This document shows, piece after piece, positions 57,438 to 64,000 of a DNA stretch of 64,000 bases. The stretch is from contig NC_134087.1 of NCBI RefSeq assembly GCF_000715075.1, positions 184,791,276-184,855,275 on the forward strand, read 5' to 3'. This DNA comes from Nicotiana tabacum. Lineage: Eukaryota; Streptophyta; Magnoliopsida; Solanales; Solanaceae. Numbering within the stretch: the first letter of the stretch is position 1; every line of letters begins with the position of its first letter. Below the pieces are notes generated by a model. The model had not been told where the DNA came from. It did no database searches and worked only from the letters and a program-made list of their open reading frames with translations. A program made the translations under genes and the position numbers.

Positions 57438-58065
57438 TTCTTATCATTTTGATCTTTTTGTTTAGTTGCGTTTCAACTTCATTCTTGTATTGCTTGAAAG
57501 CATCAATTGCCTCATCTTTACTATTAAGTAAATAAACATAGCAGTATCTCGTGCTATCGTCAATAAAAGTAATAAAATACTTTTTCCCACCGCGAGATGG
57601 TGTTGACTTCATGTCGCAAATATCTGTGTGAATTAAGTCTAAAGGACTTGAATTCCTTTCAACGGACTTATAAGGATGCTTAACATACTTTGATTCCACA
57701 CATATTTGACATTTGGAATTAATGCAATCAAAATTTGGCAATACTTCTAGATTTATCATCTTCCTCAATGTTTTGAAGTTTACGTGACCTAAACGCGAAT
57801 GCCATAAAGTGTTTGACTCAAGTAAGTAAGAAGAAACATTCACTTTATTGATAGGAACTGCTATTACATTTAGCTTAAAAAGGCCCTCATTTAGGTAACA
57901 TTTTCCTACATATACATCGTTCTTACTAAGTACAACACTATTAGAAACAAAAATACATTTGAATCCATTCTTGACAAGAAGTGAGGTAGACACAAGATTC
58001 TTGCGAATTTCTGGAACATGGAGGACTTGATTTAGAGTCACTATTTTTCCCCACGTCATCTTCAA
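57340..58065 (-). pseudogene. Copia integrase, N-terminal half
   Basis: Zinc-binding part LWHSRLGHVNFKTLRKM ... SKCQICVESK, then LDLIHTDICDMKSTPSRGG (first Asp), KYFITFIDDSTRYCYVYLL and KMIRSDRGGEYESP (second Asp). The frame is then lost. Confidence 0.9.
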
Positions 58066-58083
58066 CGCAATCTTGCCAACTCC

Positions 58084-59241
58084 TTAAATTTTGGCCGTAG
58101 ATGAATTTCCCATGAAGATTGTCTCGTTGGGTCCTGCGGGGGCATAAGAAGAAAATAACTCCTTGTTAGCACAAACATGGCGGGTGGCTCCAGAATCTAT
58201 CCACCATTCTTTTGGATTTCCTACCAAATTGCATTCAGACAACATGGCACATAAGTCCTCCATTTCATCTTCAACCATGTTAGCTTGATTCTTTTTCTTC
58301 TTATCATTCTTGGGTGCACGACAATCCACGGCCTTATGCCCAGATCTTCCACAGTTGTGGAAATTACCCTTGAACTTTTTCTTGCTTGGGTAATTCTTTG
58401 GTCCGGAAGCCTTCTTCCTCTTCTTATTTTGTGGCGCCTCCTCAACAATGTTTGCCCCCATTATTGTCGAGTTTCCACGTGACTTCTTTTCAGCATTTTT
58501 GTTGTCTTCTTCTATCCTCAAATGAACAATCAAGTCTTCTAGTGTCATCTCCTTCCGCTTATGTTTAAGATAGTTCTTAAAATCCTTCCACAATGGAGGT
58601 AACTTTTCAATGAAAGCAGCGACTTGAAAGGCCTCATTTATGACCATACCTTCAATAACAATCTCATAATTAGTAATAAGATAAATCTTATTAATAAAAT
58701 TATTGACTCGGGTCATACCTTCAGCAAGGAGGTCATGCACAATGACTTGTAATTCTTGGACTTGGGTTATGACTGACCTAGTGTCAATCATCTTGAAATC
58801 CAAAAACCTTGCAGCCACGAACTTCTTAAGTCCGGCATCCTCAGTCTTGTACTTCTTCTCAAGTGCATTCCATAACGCTTTTGAAGTTTCCATGACACTA
58901 TAGACATTGTACAAGCCATCTTCCAAACAATTCAATATGTAATTTTTGCACAAGAAATCAGAATGTTTCCATGCTTCAGTTACAACAAGTCGTTCATCAT
59001 CCGGAGTATTCTCAGCCATGACCGGAGGATCCTCCTTGATGAAACGTTGCAAACTCAACGTAGTAAGATAGAAGAGCATTTTCATTTGCCAGCGTTTGAA
59101 GTCAATACCAAAAAACTTATCGGGTTTTTCTGCCGGTGCCATAGCATGAGCAGGAGTAGAACGGCTTGACGAGGCAGCAACACTCGTAACAGTAGCACCC
59201 GTTCCTTCAATACTTCCATTAGTTTGGTTTTCATTCGTCAT
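58084..59241 (-). pseudogene. Copia gag and protease
   Basis: 385 codons from ATG at 59241. Gag with FKRWQMKMLFYLTTLSL and FIEKLPPLWKDFKNYLKHKR. A zinc knuckle reads NFHNCGRSGHKAVDC, in which the first Cys is missing (F/H instead). The protease active site is WWIDSGATRHVCANKEL (DSGA). It stops at 58084, where the frame should continue into integrase. Confidence 0.9.
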
Positions 59242-59524
59242 ATTTCTGTAAAGTTGAAAATAATATAGAACTTGTTAAATCAGTGAAGTTTTGATATCTT
59301 CAAACTGAATACCAAACCAAACATAGAACACGTAACAATGGTGAAGTTTTTATATACTTCAAATCCGTACGTTTATTATTCCGGCAAAGTTTTTATGTAC
59401 TTTAAACCGGACAGAAACAATTATAGGAGTAGAAAGCAACAAGGCTTTAGTCTCCAACAAAGTATATAGAAAACAGTTTAATAATCAACACAAAAACGTT
59501 AGTAAAAATAAAATTCCTTAAGCT

Positions 59525-60414
59525 TGTGTGCGTAACTGTGTTAAAACAAAAATCAGAAAACTGTTAGAAGAATAAAGAAATGTATAAAATAGTAAAGAAT
59601 CAGAAATATTCCGAGTCCACAATTTTTCTTGTGCGTCCTTAAGGAATTTTAACCCCCTCACACGTTGCCAAGGTAATGGATTAAATCCTCCCAGGATAAA
59701 ATGGAATAAACCTTCCTGCAACAGTGGCAATACAAACTGCAGGATACCAACGAACTCAAAGAACGGAGCAAAATCACACTTACGAATTTGAGAGAGAGAG
59801 ACTGCGAATTAGGATGCAGTATATTCAGAAAGAAAGAAGTTCTGGAGTGTTTTTCGTGTCAAGAAGATGCATCCTTGCCTCATAATTTATGGGCAAATAT
59901 CAGAAGAGGTGTCTGGAAAGGTGCCTTTTCAGAAAATACGCGGCCTGCCGCTATTCTACCGCGATCGCGGCAGAACCGCGGCAAGAGAGGCTCTCTGAAT
60001 CTGACTGTCGCGATTCTACCGCGGTCGCGGCAGAACCGCGGCCAGCGAGGCCCTCTGAACTTTCAGCAGGGTTCTGGCGTAGTGTCAGCAGTGATTTGGC
60101 ATTTAATTAATTATTAAATAATTAAATAAATTTTGTCCAAAAAATAATCTTATCGATCGATCATTTTCCAAATCCGAATCCGAAGCCGAAACCGAAACCG
60201 AGCGAGCGACGGCGACGGCGCGAGGGTTCATTCTCTTCAACTCCTTCTAAGAGCTTTAAGAAGTGAATCTATATATAAGCACACAAATGTGATTGTCCCT
60301 CACCAATGAGGGACAAAGTGCAAGACAAAAGTTCACTTCTTCAAATTTTCATTTTCCCTACATTTCCAATTCACACTTCTTCTACTTTAAAGCCCAATGG
60401 CTTAAAGTCCAACA
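59525..60414 (-). repeat. 5' LTR of the second copia element
   Basis: 890 bp, paired with 53799..54701, including the same GC-rich hairpins (59940..60050). On the minus strand it is followed by a non-coding leader (59242..59524); no clear primer site recognised. Confidence 0.93.
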
Positions 60415-60610
60415 GTTACAAAACAAAAACTTCGGTAGTTACAAAACAAAAATTTCAGCTCTAGAGCTGAAGTTCGCCAGTTACAAAACAAAAACTTCAG
60501 CTCTAGAGCTGAAGTTCGTCAGTTACAAACAAAAACTCTAGAGCTGAAGCTGAAGTTCGCCAGTTACAAACAAAAACTTCAGCTCTAGAGCTGAAGTTCG
60601 CCAGTTACAA
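60415..60610. repeat. Palindrome-bearing minisatellite (~45-bp unit)
   Basis: About five units of GTTACAAAACAAAAACTTCAG followed by CTCTAGAGCTGAAGTTCGCCA, each containing the perfect 20-bp palindrome CTTCAGCTCTAGAGCTGAAG (some truncated). Two more units lie at 53717..53795, on the other side of the copia element. Confidence 0.9.
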
Positions 60611-60901
60611 AACAAAAAATTCAGTCCCGCCTACTAGAATGCTGAAGTTTTGCGTGATTATCTTTACTACTTCAGCCCCGTATGCTGAAGTTACGCGAAA
60701 AAGTGGGTACGCTTGCAATTATTTTTGCAAAACGGGAACAAGTTATAACGTGACTCAAAAAGCGGGTATAGATGCAAATGCCCCCCATGTTAAGAGTGTC
60801 ATTGGACCATTTTAGCCCAACAGTAATCTATCTTGCAATTTGTTACATCTATATAAGCCCTAATCCAGTCCAATCAAAATAGCAATTTATATTTTATTAT
60901 T

Positions 60902-61725
60902 GGAAAATTTACACAAATGTCCCAAATAAGTCTCAACTTACCAACATCTAGCCATTAGTGATAGACTTACCAAAACTAGTCAAATACATATAAAAATTTA
61001 AAAAATCCAATGAATAGGGTTCTTTCTCTCAATAAATCACATACAAAAATCACCTTCCATATTTTTAAGCGTGAGTAGCTACATTAGATGCAAGACGGAA
61101 AGGAAATTTCATGGATGAGGTAGCAAATAAGGTAATGAAATACAAAACAATATATACAATATTCTAAAAATCTAAGCAAAAAAGGAACTTTTTCAATGAG
61201 TATAGTTAAAATTCATTGAAAATATATCGATAAGTCAATATACAAAATTTGAGGAAGATTGGAGGTGATTTGGACTGATTTTGTATCAAAATTCGTAATT
61301 AAATCGAGTTCAAATTTTTTTCCTGCGACACATGTATCAAACATATATCACGCATGTATCTCACACACAGGTATATATGGATATACATGTGATACACAAT
61401 TGATACAAATATGATACATATGTGATACACAAATGATACAGTGTGATACACATATCATTTTTTTCATGTTCAGTACTTCGAATTTTCAATTAAAACCACC
61501 TCAAAACTTCACCAAATCATCCTAAAATTGAGATTCAAGCTCCTTAAGTTGTACCCAATCTAATCTAATAACACTCACTCAAAAGAAAGCAAAAATTTGA
61601 CTTTTTTTGCTACAAATAGCTAATTGGCTAATATTAGTAATATTTGACTAATATTAATAATATTTTATGAATTGACCAATTTTTATAATGAGCTATTTAT
61701 AAATGAATATAACTGATAGTTTCCC
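60902..61725. mobile_element. Non-autonomous Mutator-like element
   Basis: 824 bp absent from copy A. Flanks TTTATTATT (60893..60901) and TTTATTGTT (61726..61734) agree at 8 of 9 positions. Ends GGAAAATTTACAC and GATAGTTTCCC. Interior has TGATACACA-type repeats at 61320..61470. No coding sequence. Confidence 0.65.
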
Positions 61726-62028
61726 TTTATTGTTTTGCTTGTTTGGTGTACAAAGCATCCTCGGACAAACTTGACTAAAGGAAATAAACTTTAGAAGTCG
61801 TATATACCCAAAAAAGATTCACGTATCTGATAAGAATCTGGCTACTTATTCCATCATAATGTGTTGCTAAAAAGAACCAAGATTATAGCACGTCCATTGG
61901 CGACTGAAGATTAATTATTATTCCCCTGCATAAGTATCTAGTTTTAGTTTAATCTGATGTCATGGATGACGACTCACTAGCATTAACTTTTAATTGGCGA
62001 ATAAGGCAATATTTATGTCAGATGACAA
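61726..62028. repeat. Copy B of the duplication, right end
   Basis: Matches 41530..41868 of copy A. No gene seen. Confidence 0.8.
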
Positions 62029-62079
62029 CGAACCTAAAACCTCATAAGCCGATTTGGATATTCATTTGCTTATATCCAA

Positions 62080-62212
62080 CTTGCTTTCTGTGCAAGAGCG
62101 CTCTACCAGTAAGTTATTACGCTCTCTTTGAAGGATGACTATTTTTAGGCAAACGTTATCACTAAGCGGTTATTCAAGCGCCTTATTAGCTGGTGATCTG
62201 GACTGTTTCCCT
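62080..62212 (-). pseudogene. Organellar large-subunit rRNA-like fragment
   Basis: Read on the minus strand, it begins GGGAAACAGTCCAGATCACC, continues with AGCTAA...GCTTAGTGATAACG, then AAAGAGAGCGTAATAACTTA and GAGCGCTCTTGC. This follows the order of the bacterial/organellar 23S rRNA segment around GGGAAACAGCCCAGA ... AAAGCGTAATAGCTCACTGG, lacking about 28 bases in between. Probably a piece of mitochondrial or plastid DNA moved to the nucleus. Confidence 0.65.
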
Positions 62213-62481
62213 CGTCCTTGTTCACACACACATATATATATATATAGGACTTAATTCTGTGGTATGAAATAAGCTACTTCAATTAGGTTTATCGCTTGGC
62301 CCAGAACACGGTTACTCTTGTATGGCTTCATCAGTCCTTAGTAGTTAATCACATAAATTGATAAGTCGGTCATTAGTTTCGGGGCAAGACCGGCATCGCT
62401 TGGAAATAATTCAAATCAAAAATTAATTTTGGAACTAAACAAAGTCTTCAAAAAAATATAGTCCCAGATCTAAAGTCATAA
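62213..62481. other. Unassigned region
   Basis: Starts with a (CA)/(TA) microsatellite at 62223..62246. No gene seen. Confidence 0.4.
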
Positions 62482-62692
62482 GGGTTCGTTCGTTACAATG
62501 GTGGGATATCCCATGAGGTGGAATATCTCATGAGATTAGTTATCCTACCTTTTATATGTGATAACTAATCTCACTATTTTAATGTAAAAGTTATCCTGAG
62601 ATTAAATAGTATTCCAAATCAAATATGGGATAAAGTTAATCCCAAACTCTATCCCGAAATTATTATCCTTATCTTATGCACCAAACGACCCC
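62482..62692. mobile_element. Tourist-like MITE
   Basis: 211 bp, ends GGGTTCGTTCGTT and AAACGACCCC inverted, flanked by TAA on both sides (62479..62481, 62693..62695), the PIF/Harbinger duplication. Confidence 0.75.
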
Positions 62693-62779
62693 TAAATATA
62701 TAAAGTGAATTGTGATAATAGGCTGATGCTACTTCTGCACACCTCAAGAATGTCTTGGTGGCCTGAGATTTATGGCCAT

Positions 62780-63320
62780 AAATGTACAGTAACATAATGT
62801 CAAGCGGGTTGTCGCCCGCCTCCCCCCAAACTGTACTTGCAAGTTTCCTCGCAAAAAGCTATCCACGCCTACTCTTAAAAAGAACACTATTTTTCTTTAG
62901 TTAGGTAGTTCTCCTGAACGTAAGACCCTTTATGAGTAAGGTTAATCGAATACCAGGGAAAGTTTATTGGCAAGAGGGAACCATTTCTCACTCAGCCCTA
63001 CCTATCCAATGTATTCGAGGGAGAGGCTGGAACCGAAAAAGACCAGGTTCCGCACATATGAGACAGGCAGAAGGTATGGGACAAGCAGTTTCTTGAAGAG
63101 CGAATTCGACCCTATATATAGTCATCTTCTTTATTCGAAAAATGCACAGTGAAAAGGGATGCTAGTTGGCTCGGCGAAGTTGTAGCCTAAAAAAAGAAGA
63201 TCCAGAGTGATTCCTCACCTATCCTGTCAAGGCCCAAGTGGAATGCTCGAGTAATCAATAGTGAGCGCCTCATGTCTCTTCATTGCATTTCGACCCAAAT
63301 CAATTCAGAAATAGTGATTT
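62780..63320. other. Possible mitochondrial DNA insertion (NUMT)
   Basis: Noticeably richer in GC than its surroundings and without transposon features. Words such as AACTGTACTTGCAAGTTTCCT look like plant mitochondrial group II intron or intergenic sequence. Together with the organellar rRNA-like fragment at 62080 it suggests an organelle-derived patch. The 61-codon open frame at 62967..63152 has no recognisable features. From pattern memory only. Confidence 0.35.
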
Positions 63321-63348
63321 GATTACATCATAAACTGTTAAAGTACTA

Positions 63349-63833
63349 CTCCCTCCGTTTCATATTAGATGAGGTAGTTTGACTCGATACGGAGTTTAAG
63401 AAAAAAGAAGAAGACTTTGAAACGTGTGGTCTTAAAAGCTTAAGGGATAAAAGGTTTGTGGGGCCATGACATTTGTGTGACTATAAAAGCTTCTCATTAA
63501 GAGTAAGAGCCCGTTTGGATGGGCTTGTTTTAAGTATCTTTTAAGCCAAAATAGCTTTTAAGTCATAAGTTAGAAATTCTAACTTTTGGCTTGTTATTGT
63601 CATTTTAGCTTAAAAACAAGTGTTTAAAAGCACTTTTTATTTTATCCAAACACTACAAAATGGCTTAAAAGCAATTTTGGCTTAAAAGCACTTAAAACAA
63701 GCCAATCCACACGGGCTCTAAATGGGTAAAATGAAGAGTTTAAAGTTGAATTATTTCCAAATTTAGAAATGCATCATTTGTTTTGGAACAAACTAAAAAG
63801 GAAAGTACCTCATCTAATATGAAACAGAGGGAG
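63349..63833. mobile_element. Stowaway MITE, carrying a nested Tourist-like MITE
   Basis: Ends CTCCCTCCGTTTCATATTAG and CTAATATGAAACAGAGGGAG, flanked by TA (63347..63348, 63834..63835). Both ends are the canonical Tc1/mariner Stowaway terminus. The outer element is about 270 bp once the inner one is removed. Confidence 0.9.
63507..63718. mobile_element. Tourist-like MITE nested in the Stowaway
   Basis: 212 bp, ends GAGCCCGTTTGGAT and ATCCACACGGGCTC, flanked by TAA (63504..63506, 63719..63721). Long inverted arms (GGCTTGTTTTAAG / CTTAAAACAAGCC) could fold into a hairpin. Confidence 0.85.
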
Positions 63834-63839
63834 TAGCTA

Positions 63840-63928
63840 GAACAAAGCCTAAAATTGAATTACTTGTATAATTGTGTGCAAACCAGTTGGCATAAACAAA
63901 CTCATTTGGACAAATAGGATAGGCTTAT
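63840..63928. repeat. Third, partial copy of the duplication
   Basis: The stretch with CAGTTGGCATAAACAAACTC and TTTGGACAAATAGGATAGGC resembles 40500..40545 (copy A) and 53010..53045 (copy B) at roughly four bases in five. Confidence 0.55.
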
Positions 63929-64000
63929 AGCCTGTTTGGCCAAGCTTTTTTTGTCCAAAGTGCTTCTTTTTTTTTTTGTCAAAAGCATTTTTGGCAAAAA
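63929..64000. mobile_element. MITE cut by window end
   Basis: Begins GCCTGTTTGGCCAAGC, a common TIR of plant MITEs, inserted in the GGCTTA of the third duplication copy. Only 72 bases are visible. Confidence 0.5.

Larger units (their letters stand above)
53799..60414 (-). mobile_element. Ty1/copia LTR retrotransposon, nearly full length, inactive
   Basis: Minus strand. LTRs 53799..54701 and 59525..60414. Sense order: gag, protease, integrase, RT, RNase H. Flanks GTTAT (53794..53798) and GTTAC (60415..60419), a 5-bp duplication with one change. The polypurine tract TGTGGGGAAT (minus strand) lies beside the left LTR. Coding frame broken by a stop, several frameshifts and an internal RT deletion. 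Confidence 0.93.
53332..60785. mobile_element. Mutator-like non-autonomous element, interrupted by a copia element
   Basis: Flanked by a 9-bp duplication with one mismatch, CTTGTTAAG (53323..53331) and CATGTTAAG (60786..60794). The ends are inverted but decayed (ATTGCACGGGGCGCCCACTTT against ATTTGCATCTATACCCGCTTT read inward). Inside are 60415..60610 and 53717..53795, copies of a minisatellite with the 20-bp palindrome CTTCAGCTCTAGAGCTGAAG. The copia element at 53799..60414 sits in this minisatellite. Confidence 0.55.

Noticed and set aside
62967..63152. 61-codon open frame in the possible mitochondrial patch
   Set aside because: No recognisable product and the region shows no other coding signal; likely chance.

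Overview
This is nuclear DNA from a plant, most likely a member of the Solanaceae and perhaps Nicotiana; the genus is inferred from the style of the repeats and was not tested. Almost all of the 64 kb is nested transposable elements. I find one credible host gene, a small CLE-type signalling peptide gene on the minus strand at 51523..51735.

Layout. Positions 1..16957 are a minus-strand Ty3/gypsy element of the Tat/Ogre type, whose left LTR is cut by the window start. It carries an extra upstream ORF, gag, protease, a G-patch-like segment, a candidate intron, RT, two RNase H domains and integrase, and a 44-bp minisatellite in its 3' UTR. It sits inside a CACTA (En/Spm-like) transposon whose 3' end runs 16958..18114. 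From 18860 to 39416 lies a decayed minus-strand LINE. The LINE is split by a complete Athila-type Ty3/gypsy element (23176..37078, TSD GAGTC, tRNA-Asp primer site) that has a plant-transposon-domain ORF in the env-like position. Next come a solo LTR (39697..40334), a GGGTGTG-ended TIR element (40690..41478), a Pack-MULE-like element (41992..43396) and a degenerate Ty1/copia element (44501..50356, TSD GTTAT). A small CACTA derivative (50495..51182) carries a tRNA-Gly(GCC)-like sequence. The CLE gene follows. Then comes a MULE-like element (53332..60785) containing a second Ty1/copia element (53799..60414), another MULE-like element (60902..61725), an organellar large-subunit rRNA-like fragment (about 62080..62212), Tourist and Stowaway MITEs, and a MITE cut by the window end.

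Underlying the insertions is an old duplication. Sequence now scattered over about 18118..41868 (copy A) reappears over about 52110..62028 (copy B), and a short third piece starts near 63840. Comparing A with B gives empty sites for the LINE and the solo LTR and supports the MULE and MITE boundaries, so the order of insertion can largely be read from the window alone.

The two gypsy elements are dead copies. Nearly all premature stops in their coding regions are explained by C-to-T (or G-to-A) changes, as expected from decay of methylated cytosines. LTR pairs differ by roughly 1% (Ogre-like, part counted), 3 to 4% (Athila-like, part counted) and 4% (first copia), so the Ogre-like insertion is the youngest.
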